DNA from: Subtercola boreus
Lineage (GTDB): Bacteria > Actinomycetota > Actinomycetes > Actinomycetales > Microbacteriaceae
Assembly: GCF_003399645.1 (NCBI RefSeq)
Contig: NZ_NBXD01000030.1
Coordinates: forward strand, 62,001 to 126,000
Length of the DNA: 64,000 bases
Reading direction: 5' to 3'
In this document: positions 44,244-53,108 of the stretch, in pieces
How positions within the stretch are numbered: the stretch's first letter is position 1
Layout: each line of letters starts with the position of its first letter
The notes under the pieces: model-generated
Told to the model about the DNA's origin: nothing
What the model saw: only the letters and a program-made list of their open reading frames with translations
The model's database searches: none
Translations under genes and position numbers: made by a program

Positions 44244-46471
44244 AGATCCTCACGCTTGTACAGACCGAGTTCCGCAGGCTGACCGCAACCGGCCTCGCCC
44301 GCCTCGCGCTCGTCGCTCTCATGCTCGTGCCCGTCATCTACGCCGGCCTCTACCTCTGGGCCAACAGCGACCCGTACGCACAGCTCAAGAACATCCCGGT
44401 CGCGCTCGTCGTCGAAGACACCGGCGCGACCCTCGATGGCACGGCCGTCGACTACGGCACGCAGGTGCACGATCAGTTGATGAAGGACAACAGCGTCAAG
44501 TGGATCGACGCGACCGCCGATGAGGCGGCATCCGGTGTGAAGAACGGCGAGTACGACTTCGTGCTGACCCTCGGGCCCGACTTCTCGACCCTGCTCACCT
44601 CGGCCGGCACCGCCACACCCGAGCAGGCGGTCGTGCAGCTCACCACGAACGACACGAACAGCTTTCTCGCCTCGTCGATCGCCGCGACCGTCGCCGAGAA
44701 GGTGCGGCTGAGCATCTCGGAGCAGGTCGGCGAGGCTGCCGCACTGCAGTTCCTGAACGGATTCGCGACCATCCACGACAATCTCGCGACCGGCATCGAC
44801 GGGGCGAACCAGCTCGTCGACGGCACCGCCCAGGCCCAGACGGGTGCAGCGTCGCTCGCCGACGGGGCCTCGACGCTCGACGCGGGTGCACAGACACTCT
44901 CCGAGGGCGCCGCCAGCGCAGCGAGCGGGGCCGCCACCCTGTCGAGCGGGGCCGCGGATGCCGCGACCGGCGCAGCCACGCTGGCCGACGGCGCTTCGCG
45001 ACTGTCGAGTGGAGCATCCACCCTGTCCACGGGCGCGAACCAGGCCAGCACCGGGGCCGGTCAGCTTGCCGACGGGCTCGGCACCCTCAGCGACAGCGTG
45101 GCGGGCCTGCCCGCCGCCACCGCGACCCTCAACGGCGGGGCGCAGAAGGTCGCTGCCGGCAATGCCTCGCTGGCCACGGCGTCGGGCACGGTCGCCGAGG
45201 CGACCCAGGATGCTGCGGACCGGGTTCCCGTCGTACGAGCCCAGATCGTCACCCAGTTGCATGCCGCGCACCTCACCGAGGCGCAGATCGCCGACGTTCT
45301 CGCCCAGCTCGACACCGTGGGGACGGCGATCGACGACGGCAACGACGCCGCGAAGGGCCTGGACACCCAGATCTCGACGTTGGCCGATGGCGCGGCCCAG
45401 GTCGCGGCGGGCACGCAGCAGCTCGCGGATTCGGCACCCACCCTCGCCGCAGGTGCCGCGTCGGCGGCCTCGAAGTCGACCGAACTGGCCGCGGGCAGCG
45501 CCCAGGTGGCAGATGGCGCATCCACCCTCGCCGCCTCGGCCTCCGAGCTCTCCGACGGGGCAGGTTCGCTGCAGGCGGGCACGGCCGAGGTCGCCGACGG
45601 GGCCGCCTCGCTCGCCTCGGGCACCCAGCAGGTGGCCGACGGCGCATCCACTCTCGCCAGCGGAACGGGGCAGCTTGCGAGTGGGGCTTCGACGCTCTCG
45701 ACGGGCGCCGGCCAGCTGCACTCCGGCGCGGTCACGCTGCGCGACGGTCTCGCGTCGGGCGCCGACCAGATTCCGAACTACAGTCCCGATGAGCGGCAGA
45801 CGGCGGCTGCCACCATCGCGACGCCGGCCCGCGTCGACACCGACACCGTGACCAAGGCGTCGACCTACGGGGCAGGTATGGCGCCGTTCTTCATCAGCCT
45901 GGCTGCGTGGATCGGCATCTACGCGCTGTTCCTCATCATCAAGCCGCTGTCACGCCGTGCACTCACGGCGATCAGGGCACCGCTTCGCGTGACCGCCGCG
46001 GGCTGGCTCGCTCCGGCGCTGCTCGGCGCCCTCCAGATGGCCGCGGTGTACTTCGTGGTCACAGTTCCGCTCGGCTTCAGCGTGGCGAATCCCGCGCTGA
46101 TGCTGCTGTTCATGGTGTTCACATCGATCACCTTCGTGGCGATCATCGGGGCGCTGAACATCTGGCTGGGGAGCGTGGGCCAGTTCCTCGGGCTCGTACT
46201 CATGGTGCTGCAACTCGTGACCGCCGGCGGCACCTTCCCGTGGCAGACGCTGCCCGGGCCGCTCGCCGCGCTGCACCACGTGCTGCCGATGAGCTATGCG
46301 GTGGACGGCATTCGGCAGCTGATGTACGGCGGCGACCTGTCACTCGCACTGAACGATGTGGGAGTGCTCGCCCTCTGGCTGGTGGGCGCCATCGCGTTCT
46401 CGATGTTCCTCGCCTCGAAGAAGACCGCCCAGCGCACCCTGCGCGACCTCCGCCCGTCGCTCATCGGCTGA
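44240..46471 (+). CDS. YhgE/Pip-family ABC-2-like membrane protein
   Basis: The 743-residue protein has one N-terminal helix (ALVALMLVPVIYAGLYLW) and the YhgE N-terminal domain with NIPVALVVEDTGA. A long extracellular region of Ala/Ser/Gly-rich hydrophilic repeats follows (ADGASTLSSGA-like, about residues 190-510). At least five C-terminal helices of the ABC-2 permease type close the protein, starting with ISLAAWIGIYALFLII. Relatives occur in type VII secretion and phage-receptor contexts and as exporters. Start GTG at 44240 overlaps the pseudo-ATPase stop. Confidence 0.88.
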   Translation: MKILTLVQTEFRRLTATGLARLALVALMLVPVIYAGLYLWANSDPYAQLKNIPVALVVEDTGATLDGTAVDYGTQVHDQLMKDNSVKWIDATADEAASGVKNGEYDFVLTLGPDFSTLLTSAGTATPEQAVVQLTTNDTNSFLASSIAATVAEKVRLSISEQVGEAAALQFLNGFATIHDNLATGIDGANQLVDGTAQAQTGAASLADGASTLDAGAQTLSEGAASAASGAATLSSGAADAATGAATLADGASRLSSGASTLSTGANQASTGAGQLADGLGTLSDSVAGLPAATATLNGGAQKVAAGNASLATASGTVAEATQDAADRVPVVRAQIVTQLHAAHLTEAQIADVLAQLDTVGTAIDDGNDAAKGLDTQISTLADGAAQVAAGTQQLADSAPTLAAGAASAASKSTELAAGSAQVADGASTLAASASELSDGAGSLQAGTAEVADGAASLASGTQQVADGASTLASGTGQLASGASTLSTGAGQLHSGAVTLRDGLASGADQIPNYSPDERQTAAATIATPARVDTDTVTKASTYGAGMAPFFISLAAWIGIYALFLIIKPLSRRALTAIRAPLRVTAAGWLAPALLGALQMAAVYFVVTVPLGFSVANPALMLLFMVFTSITFVAIIGALNIWLGSVGQFLGLVLMVLQLVTAGGTFPWQTLPGPLAALHHVLPMSYAVDGIRQLMYGGDLSLALNDVGVLALWLVGAIAFSMFLASKKTAQRTLRDLRPSLIG

Positions 46472-46524
46472 GGATGCCTCGTCGAATACCGCCCCGGCCG
46501 GTCGAAACGGGGTAGCGTTCGAGC

Positions 46525-46674
46525 ATGAGTACCTCCGAGAACACCCCCCAGCCCGACACGACCCCGCCGGAGTCCGAGAGCACGCAGCCCGCGCCGGATG
46601 TGGTCGACCCCGCACTCGACGACGCGATGCGCAGCATCCGCGGAGTCGGGGAGAACCTCCGCGGGGAGGACTGA
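46525..46674 (+). CDS. Small acidic protein, 49 residues
   Basis: The ATG at 46525 opens MSTSENTPQPDTTPPESEST, a Pro/Thr/Glu-rich segment, and the protein ends in DDAMRSIRGVGENLRGED. It has the codon bias of real genes here (third-position G/C). It has no known family. The sequence GGGGAGGA inside its 3' end is well placed to start the next gene. It lies 53 bases after the YhgE gene. Confidence 0.5.
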   Translation: MSTSENTPQPDTTPPESESTQPAPDVVDPALDDAMRSIRGVGENLRGED

Positions 46675-46676
46675 CC

Positions 46677-47315
46677 CTGCCCGTTCTGCCCACCCGGGCG
46701 TCGACGACGACGCTGGTGGGCGGGGTGGGGGTGGTGCTGGGGTCGCTGTACGGGGCGGTTCTGTCGGTTTCGGATGCTCTGCTGCTGCAGCGCGAAGTGC
46801 TGCTCTTCATCAATCCAGCGCTCGAGCTGGTCTCGGCCATGGTGTTCGCGGTTGCGTTCGGGGTGCTCGCGTTCGGGGTACCGGGCGAAAGCGGAATCAC
46901 TGGAGCATCGCGGATCGGGCCGGGCGCGCTCTTCGTGTTCGGGGTGTCGCCGCTGGTGGTCGAGCTGTCGCAGGCGCTGCCGACCGGTTTCGAGCAGCCC
47001 CAAGCGACGATCGAGGGGTATGCATCGCTCGCGGTGACTGCTGTCGGTATCGCCGCCGGGGTGGTTGCCGCGATCGCGGTCGTTCGCGCGAGGGCCCTGC
47101 GCGGGTATGCGCGATGGGCTCTGTTTCCGGCCGTGGTGGCGAGGGGAGCAGCGACTGCGCTCGCCCTCGTTCCGCTGCAGGAGGCCGTCGTCGCGTCGAC
47201 CGGGGCGGGCGGGGTCGGCGCTCTCGTGACGGTGGCGGCGGGGGTGGCGTATGCGCTGCACGGCCGGGGCCGCGACATCCAGAACCTGCTGCGGGTGCTG
47301 AACGAGAAGTGGTGA
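46677..47315 (+). CDS. Six-helix membrane protein, unknown; likely CTG start
   Basis: About 212 residues with six hydrophobic segments (LLFINPALELVSAMVFAVAF, ALFVFGVSPLVVELSQAL, ASLAVTAVGIAAGVVAAIAVV and others) and a basic tail ending LLRVLNEKW. No ATG, GTG or TTG lies at a sensible place. The best ribosome site, GGAGG at 46665-46669, is 7 bases ahead of a CTG at 46677. The first GTG, at 46716, has no ribosome site. Function unknown. It may be coupled to the 49-residue gene, whose stop ends 2 bases upstream. Confidence 0.65.
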   Translation: MPVLPTRASTTTLVGGVGVVLGSLYGAVLSVSDALLLQREVLLFINPALELVSAMVFAVAFGVLAFGVPGESGITGASRIGPGALFVFGVSPLVVELSQALPTGFEQPQATIEGYASLAVTAVGIAAGVVAAIAVVRARALRGYARWALFPAVVARGAATALALVPLQEAVVASTGAGGVGALVTVAAGVAYALHGRGRDIQNLLRVLNEKW

Positions 47316-47330
47316 GTGGGTTAGACCGCT

Positions 47331-48908
47331 CTACTGCACCGTGAGCTTGATCGTGTGCCAGCCCGTCGAGCCATCGGGCGCGGGCGGAGCCTCGTCGGAG
47401 GTCTGCGTGTAACCAGACGTGTCGGTCGCTCGAACCGCGACGGTGTGGTCTCCGGAGGTGGCCTCCCACTGCAGCACCCACTGGCGCCAGGTGTCGGCCG
47501 AGATCGGATCGGCGAGCGTGGCCTGCTGCCAGTCCCCGCCATCGATCTGCACCTCCACCGTGGCGATACCGGTATGCTGCGCCCAGGCGACACCGGCGAT
47601 CGGGATGGTGCCGGCCGCGAGCCCGGCGTTCTGGCGGGGCGTGTCGATGCGCGACGAGGTCTTGACCGGGCCGAGCGCGCTCCACCCGCGGGGGGTCCAG
47701 TAACCCATGTCCTGGGCGAACGTCGTGACTTTCATCTCGACCACCCATTTGGTCGCCGAGACGTAGCCGTAGAGACCTGGCACCACCAGGCGCGCCGGGA
47801 ATCCGTGCTCGACGGGGAGCGGTTTGCCGTTCATTCCGACGGCCAGCAGTGACTGGCGCGAGGCATCTTGCAGCACCTCGAGCGGGCTGCCCGCCGTGAA
47901 TCCGTCGGAGCTGCGGGAGAGCACCATGTCGGCACCCGCCTGTGGCTTGGCGCGCTCGAGCAGAAGGTGGAGGGGGTAGCCGAGCCAGAGTGCGTTGCCG
48001 ATGAGGTCGCCGCCGACCTCGTTCGAGACGCAGGTGAGCGTGGTGTAGTTCTCGACCAGGGGTAGCGCCAGCAGCTCTGCGAACGAGATCTCGACCTCGT
48101 TCTCGACCATGCCGGTGATCTTCAGGCTCCACGTGTCGGGGTTGAGCTGCGGAACCTGCAGGGCGGTGTCGATGCGGTAGAAGTCGGCGGCGGGCGTGAC
48201 CACGGGGCTGAGGTTGGCGATACCGAGCTCCGTGCCGGCGGGCAGCGCAGCGGCGGAGGTCGTCGCCGTCGGCAGAACGAGCGCGTTCCGGGCGGCGGTC
48301 ACGACGGCGGCACCGGCGTTCATCGCGCGGGCCCCGACGCCCGCGATGGCCGAGGCGGCTGCGGCAACGACCATCCACGTCACGAACTGGCGGCGCTCGA
48401 GAGCGGCCGGGCCGGTGCGAACGACGGGGCTGGCAGCTGTGGTGGCGGTCGCCTTGCGCGACCCGTCTTCGCGCACGCCCCACCGCTTCAGCCGCTGCTG
48501 CAGGGCGTTGAGCACGACGACGCCCACGAGCATGCCGACCACGGTGGGAACCGCCGAGATTCCGGATGCCCCCTCCCGGGTCGTGACCGCGAACACGGCG
48601 ATGGCAGAGAAAGCGACCAGAACGACCGTGCCGAACGGCTTGCGGCGGTATTCGAGATAGCCGGCCAGGGCCGCTCCCAGCACGATGATGATGCCGAGGA
48701 TGGTGAGCAGGGCGGCCTTGTCACCCGTTCCGAAGAGGGCGATCGTGAGGGTCTTGACGCCGGGCGGGGCGAGGTCGATGACGAGCGAACCGACCGCGAA
48801 GAGCGGACTCGACTCGGCTCCCACGAAAACGGCCACGACCTCAGCGGAGGCCAGAACAGTCGCTGCAGCGACAATGCCCGTCAGGGCCGCCCAGACTCCG
48901 CGTCGCAT
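47331..48908 (-). CDS. Membrane-anchored sulfite-oxidase-family molybdopterin protein
   Basis: The 525-residue protein begins with four to five membrane helices (about residues 1-190, including QQRLKRWGVREDG). A periplasm-facing oxidoreductase molybdopterin domain follows (IDTALQVPQLNPDTWSLKITG, the Mo-ligand cysteine in TLTCVSNEVGG, GFPARLVVPGLYGYVSATKWV) and a Mo-cofactor dimerisation domain at the end (WAQHTGIATVEVQIDGG, TSGYTQTSDE). The physiological substrate is not known for this branch. No cofactor biosynthesis genes lie nearby. Start ATG at 48908. Confidence 0.9.
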   Translation of the reverse strand: MRRGVWAALTGIVAAATVLASAEVVAVFVGAESSPLFAVGSLVIDLAPPGVKTLTIALFGTGDKAALLTILGIIIVLGAALAGYLEYRRKPFGTVVLVAFSAIAVFAVTTREGASGISAVPTVVGMLVGVVVLNALQQRLKRWGVREDGSRKATATTAASPVVRTGPAALERRQFVTWMVVAAAASAIAGVGARAMNAGAAVVTAARNALVLPTATTSAAALPAGTELGIANLSPVVTPAADFYRIDTALQVPQLNPDTWSLKITGMVENEVEISFAELLALPLVENYTTLTCVSNEVGGDLIGNALWLGYPLHLLLERAKPQAGADMVLSRSSDGFTAGSPLEVLQDASRQSLLAVGMNGKPLPVEHGFPARLVVPGLYGYVSATKWVVEMKVTTFAQDMGYWTPRGWSALGPVKTSSRIDTPRQNAGLAAGTIPIAGVAWAQHTGIATVEVQIDGGDWQQATLADPISADTWRQWVLQWEATSGDHTVAVRATDTSGYTQTSDEAPPAPDGSTGWHTIKLTVQ

Positions 48909-48951
48909 ATCTGGAACTTTACGCTTGCGAACCTTGGTGCATGCTGACCGA

Positions 48952-48978
48952 TCCCCGGGTGCCGCGGGCGAGGGCGAG
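48952..48978. repeat. 27-bp direct repeat, left copy
   Basis: It is identical over 27 bases (starts TCCCCGGGTGCCGCGG) to 50470-50496. The right copy is the natural 3' end of the minus-strand MFS gene; the left copy is a detached duplicate. The pair bounds the lower-GC propeller gene. Confidence 0.92.
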
Positions 48979-49090
48979 TCGCGTAATGGATCGCGTGATG
49001 TTGCATCTCTTTATGTGACCCGCGGCACTGCAAGCGACTCGGGTCCGCGAGCCCGACTTCGCCCTCGCTTGCCTGAGAGGAACCACACCC

Positions 49091-50443
49091 ATGAAGCTCA
49101 AAGTCGCGAGCCTGATCACGCTGACAGTTTTACTCACCGTCTGTTCGGTGACGTCCGCCGAAGCCGCTCCTACGTTCCTGGTCAAGACCGTCATCCCCCA
49201 CGGAGTCGCGGGCATCGGTGACTCGCCCGCGGCCGTCGCCTTCGATTCAAATCATGACCAGGCATACATCGCTAACGAAACCGACAATTCTGTATCGGTA
49301 GTCAATACTCGTACGAACACCGTCATCAAGACGATCACTTACGACAGGACAAGCATTGGCAGGGGGCCATCGGGCATCGCGGCAGACCCTGTGCATGGCC
49401 AGATGTTTGTCTCGAACTACATCGACGGAACCGTTTCCGTCATAGACACTTCGACGAACGCAGTATCGGCCGTGATTGCGAACGGCCCAACGTCGATCGG
49501 CGATTACCCCAAGGGAGTGGCGCTAGACCCAAGTCAGAACAAGGCCTACGTCGTCAACTCGGGGAGTCGATCGATATCGGTGATCGACACCCGGACCAGA
49601 AGTGTCTCGAGAGTGGTGGACACGGGGACCGCAAGCGACGGCACGCCCCGATCGGTCGTCATCGACGAGATGCGCCATCAGGCGTATATCGTTCTCCAGG
49701 ATGGTTCGGGCGGCGACGAAGTCGCCGTTGTAGACACGACAACCGACGTCATCACGAAGGTCATCAGCAGCGGAATCGGGAAAGGCGCTTCCGGCATAGC
49801 GGCGGATGCTGGCCATCACGAGGTACTGGTCACCAATTACGCCGACCGCACGCTCTCGGTCATCGACACCACCACCGATTCAGTGAGGTCTGTTGTGCCT
49901 CTTGGCTCCGAGGCGGGGCCGGGGGCGGTTGCTGTGGACGCTTCCGATCACTACGCCTTCGTCAGCAACGAGATCAGCAGCTCTGTGACAGTCCTGGATC
50001 TGACGTCAGGGAGCGTTCTTGCGGTCATTCCCCGAGGGAAAGATGGCATCGGATTCATACCGGGCGCAATTGCTGTCGATGATGAGAACCACCAGGTGTT
50101 TGTTTGCAATTTGGGGGACGGCACGGTCTCTGTGGTCTCACGAGTCCGTGTCAGCCCGAAAATCACTTCTGGCGCAGCGCCCAATGGCGTGACCGGCGCT
50201 CCATACTCCTTCGATGTACAAGCGACCGGCGAACCCACTCCGTCGTACACAATTGTTCCGTGGAGTTCGCTTCCCGAGGGGTTGGCACTCGACACGTCGA
50301 GCGGGGCAATCCGAGGGGTGCCGACGAAGCCCGGTTCGTACCGAATCATTGTGCAAGCAACGAACGGCGTGGCGCCGAGCGACTTCGTCACCTACCCCAT
50401 CACCATCCTGCCGGGTGTCAGGCCGAGTGGCCCTCTCTTCTAG
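49091..50443 (+). CDS. Secreted YVTN/YncE-like beta-propeller with Ig-like tail
   Basis: The 450-residue protein has a signal peptide (LITLTVLLTVCSVTSAEA) and about seven YVTN-type blades (for example NSVSVVNTRTNTV, GTVSVIDTSTNAV, RSISVIDTRTRSV). A C-terminal putative-Ig (He_PIG-like) domain reads PYSFDVQATGEPTPSYTI, LPEGLALDTSSGAIRGVPT. The gene is visibly lower in G+C than its neighbours and uses A/T-ending codons more often, a sign of transfer. It lies between 27-base direct repeats. Ligand-binding or adhesion is the family-level guess. Start ATG at 49091. Confidence 0.85.
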   Translation: MKLKVASLITLTVLLTVCSVTSAEAAPTFLVKTVIPHGVAGIGDSPAAVAFDSNHDQAYIANETDNSVSVVNTRTNTVIKTITYDRTSIGRGPSGIAADPVHGQMFVSNYIDGTVSVIDTSTNAVSAVIANGPTSIGDYPKGVALDPSQNKAYVVNSGSRSISVIDTRTRSVSRVVDTGTASDGTPRSVVIDEMRHQAYIVLQDGSGGDEVAVVDTTTDVITKVISSGIGKGASGIAADAGHHEVLVTNYADRTLSVIDTTTDSVRSVVPLGSEAGPGAVAVDASDHYAFVSNEISSSVTVLDLTSGSVLAVIPRGKDGIGFIPGAIAVDDENHQVFVCNLGDGTVSVVSRVRVSPKITSGAAPNGVTGAPYSFDVQATGEPTPSYTIVPWSSLPEGLALDTSSGAIRGVPTKPGSYRIIVQATNGVAPSDFVTYPITILPGVRPSGPLF

Positions 50444-50464
50444 CCGGGTGGCCCTCGCTTCTAG
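50423..50464. repeat. 21-bp tandem duplication at the propeller stop codon
   Basis: The units at 50423-50443 and 50444-50464 differ at two positions (CCGAGTGGCCCTCTCTTCTAG type). Each contains TAG; the first gives the propeller stop. The second overlaps the MFS stop on the other strand. Confidence 0.85.
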
Positions 50465-51780
50465 GAGGCTCCCCGGGTGCCGCGGGCGAGGGCGAGGTAG
50501 ATCGCGAGGGTGACGACGCTGACGGCTGCGAGGAACGCGACGGCCCACGTCACGCCGAGGGCGTCGAAAACCGCCCCGAGGGCAAGCGGACCGACGACGG
50601 CGCCCGCGTCGCCGACAGTGCGGAAGAGGCCCACGGCACTGCCCACCCGTGAGCGCGGGGTGACGTCGGCGAGAATGACGCCCGGCACGAGACTTCCGAT
50701 GCCCGAGAGCACTCCGGTCGCAACGATGAGCCCTCCGAAGAACCACGGCGACGTGGCGAGCGGATACAGGCAGATCGCCGCCGCGGCGAGCAGGGTCGGC
50801 ACGATGAGCAACCCCCGGCGGTGCCCGGCGTTCAGCCGCCGACCGACCCACGGCAGGATCGCCAGCGAGACCACGGTGGTCAGCCCGTATGCCAGACCGA
50901 GGGTGAGCGGCGTCAGCCCACCACGGTCGTAGGCCACAAGGGGAATGAGTGACTGGTCGCCACCGAACCGCACGAAGAAGATGCCGAAGCCGAGCACGCA
51001 CACGCCGATGAGTGCGCGGCGGCGAGCACGGGCGTCCGAAGCGGGCGAACCGGTCGGCCCAGACATCTCCGTCTCGTCGGTGGGCTCCGCGTCGTGTACG
51101 AACTCCGAGGACCAGAACGCCGGGCTCGGCCTCAGCAGCTCCCACACGATCACGAGAATGAGCGGGATGGCCGCGACCACGAACACGAACGGCAGGGTTG
51201 AAACGGTCAGCACCACTCCCCCGAGCACGGGACCGACCGCTGCGCCGGCCAGCTGTACGGCCTGCACGGCGGAGAGGATCGAACCGCGGTTCGACGGGCT
51301 GGTGCGCTGCGTGAGCACGGCGAGGCCGACCGTGACGGCCGATCCGCCGAGCAGGCCCGCCACGAATCGCGCCGCCACGAGCAGTTCGACCGTGTCGATG
51401 AAGCCCGTCACGAGGGTCAGCAGCGCGAGGGCGCCGGTGACGGTGAGCAGCAGGGCACGGGCCGGTACCCGCCGGAGGAGCAGGCCCGCCGGCACGTTCA
51501 CCAGGAGCCGGCCGAGGCCGAACGAGGAGACCAGCAGCCCGAGGATGACGGCCGAGGCGCCGAACTGCTGCGCATACTGCGGCAGCGCGGGCACGAGCGC
51601 CCCCCAGGTCATCTGGGAGGTGCCGACCAGCGCACAGACGAGGATGACCTGCTCCCACGGCACCCGAGGCGTCGCCAAACCGGCGGAATCGACGCGATTC
51701 CGCACATCCGCCCCGCTATCTGCCGAGGACGGCCGTTTTCGTGTCGATTCGTCGCTGGCGCCGACGGGGGCACCGCTCAC
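50461..51780 (-). CDS. MFS transporter, last gene of the pyrimidine-like operon
   Basis: The 439-residue protein has about twelve helices after a 40-residue hydrophilic N-terminus (helix 1 VILVCALVGTSQMTWGALV; loop LLVNVPAGLLLRRVPAR). It resembles drug-type exporters. Start GTG at 51780 overlaps the stop of the flavin monooxygenase gene by 4 bases. It may export a product or provide a second uptake route. Its last 27 bases are copied at 48952. Confidence 0.86.
   Translation of the reverse strand: MSGAPVGASDESTRKRPSSADSGADVRNRVDSAGLATPRVPWEQVILVCALVGTSQMTWGALVPALPQYAQQFGASAVILGLLVSSFGLGRLLVNVPAGLLLRRVPARALLLTVTGALALLTLVTGFIDTVELLVAARFVAGLLGGSAVTVGLAVLTQRTSPSNRGSILSAVQAVQLAGAAVGPVLGGVVLTVSTLPFVFVVAAIPLILVIVWELLRPSPAFWSSEFVHDAEPTDETEMSGPTGSPASDARARRRALIGVCVLGFGIFFVRFGGDQSLIPLVAYDRGGLTPLTLGLAYGLTTVVSLAILPWVGRRLNAGHRRGLLIVPTLLAAAAICLYPLATSPWFFGGLIVATGVLSGIGSLVPGVILADVTPRSRVGSAVGLFRTVGDAGAVVGPLALGAVFDALGVTWAVAFLAAVSVVTLAIYLALARGTRGAS
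50470..50496. repeat. 27-bp direct repeat, right copy
   Basis: This is the in-place copy at the 3' end of the MFS gene, encoding ALARGTRG. The spacing to the left copy is 1518 bases. Confidence 0.92.
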
Positions 51781-53108
51781 GCGAGAAGATTCTCACGGAG
51801 GGTCCGCCCCGGGTACGCCGGTGCGACCGCACCGCGGCGCCGCAACTCCGGGGCGAGCAACTCCACCACGTCGGCCAGCGACGACGGGGTCGAGAGCGGG
51901 TTCGCGACCATGAACCCCCCGCGCGACCCGGTGGCCTCGAAGTTCTCCTCCAGGGCATCCGCGACCGTCTCAGCCGTGCCCGCGTAGGTCTGGTCGTACC
52001 CCGTGGCGTAACGCCAGCCACGCTCGAAGAACTCGTCGCGCGACATGCGCGCGTCGGCGCCTACCTCGTCGATGACGAGCTGCACGAACCCCGCCTGGGT
52101 TCCCTCGGCGAGGCGGATCTGCTCGGCCACATCCGACAGTGCGAACGCCGCCGGCAGGGCCCCGAAGTCGAAACCCGAGTTGTACGAGAGGTAGGCGCCG
52201 ACCGCGTCGTGGCTCCAGACATCCAGCATCGCCTGCTTGCGGGCATCCGCTTCGTCGGTGGTTCGACCCAGGATCACCTGTACCGCCCAGAGGATGCCCA
52301 CGCTGGAGGGGTCGCGCCCGGCAGCGGAGAGCGCAGCATCCAGAGCCGACCGATGCCTCAGCTGGGAGGTCAGATGCCCGCCGAGGCCGAAGATGATGTC
52401 GGCGAACTGGGCGGATGCCGCGATTCCCCGCGGCGACGAACCGGCCTGCACCACGACCGGGCGGCCCTGGGGGCTGGGCACCGAATTCAGCGGGCCCTGC
52501 ACCGCGAAGTGCGCCCCGCGGTGGTCGATGCGGTGCACGCCGGCCGGATCGCCGAAGATACCGGTGGCACGGTCGGCGACGATGGCCGAAGCATCGACGG
52601 AGTCCCAGAGCGCGGCGCAGACCGCCATGAACTCCTCCATGCGGTCGTACCGTTCGCCGTGCGGGGGCAGGGCCTCGAAGCCGTAGTTCGCCGCATCCGA
52701 GACGCGCGTCGAGCCCACGACATTGAACGCGATGCGGCCGCCGGTCACGTGGTCGAGGGAGTTGAGCAACCGTGCCACGTAGTACGGATGCATGAACGTC
52801 GAGGAATATGTCAGCCCGAAGCCCACGTGCGAGGTCACCTGCGCCATCGCCGCGATGTACGGGCTCATGTCCTGCCGGGGCCACTGGATGCCCCACTTCA
52901 CCGCCGCATCCATCGACCCTTCCCAGGTGTCGGGAATGCTCGTGCCGTCGCCGAAGAACAGCATGTCGATGCCGCCGCGCTCGGCCAGAACGGCCAGCTC
53001 CTGGAACATGCGCACATCCGGGTACGTGCGACCCTCCCACGACCCGGGGCTGGCCCACTTGCCCTCGGTATGGGTGAACGACAGGTCGAAGGCGAGATGC
53101 ATGCTCAT
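51777..53108 (-). CDS. NtaA/SnaA/DszA-type FMNH2-dependent monooxygenase
   Basis: The 443-residue luciferase-like protein begins MSMHLAFDLSFTHTEGKWAS. It contains LAERGGIDMLFFGDGTSIPD, GLTYSSTFMHPYYVARLLNSLDHVTGGRIAFNVV (segments HPYYVARLLNSLDHVTGG and RIAFNVVGS) and VQAGSSPRGIAASAQFADIIF. The family oxidises nitrilotriacetate, sulfones or heterocycles using FMNH2 from a separate reductase, which is absent here. Start ATG at 53108 overlaps the hydrolase stop by 4 bases. Confidence 0.9.
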   Translation of the reverse strand: MSMHLAFDLSFTHTEGKWASPGSWEGRTYPDVRMFQELAVLAERGGIDMLFFGDGTSIPDTWEGSMDAAVKWGIQWPRQDMSPYIAAMAQVTSHVGFGLTYSSTFMHPYYVARLLNSLDHVTGGRIAFNVVGSTRVSDAANYGFEALPPHGERYDRMEEFMAVCAALWDSVDASAIVADRATGIFGDPAGVHRIDHRGAHFAVQGPLNSVPSPQGRPVVVQAGSSPRGIAASAQFADIIFGLGGHLTSQLRHRSALDAALSAAGRDPSSVGILWAVQVILGRTTDEADARKQAMLDVWSHDAVGAYLSYNSGFDFGALPAAFALSDVAEQIRLAEGTQAGFVQLVIDEVGADARMSRDEFFERGWRYATGYDQTYAGTAETVADALEENFEATGSRGGFMVANPLSTPSSLADVVELLAPELRRRGAVAPAYPGRTLRENLLA

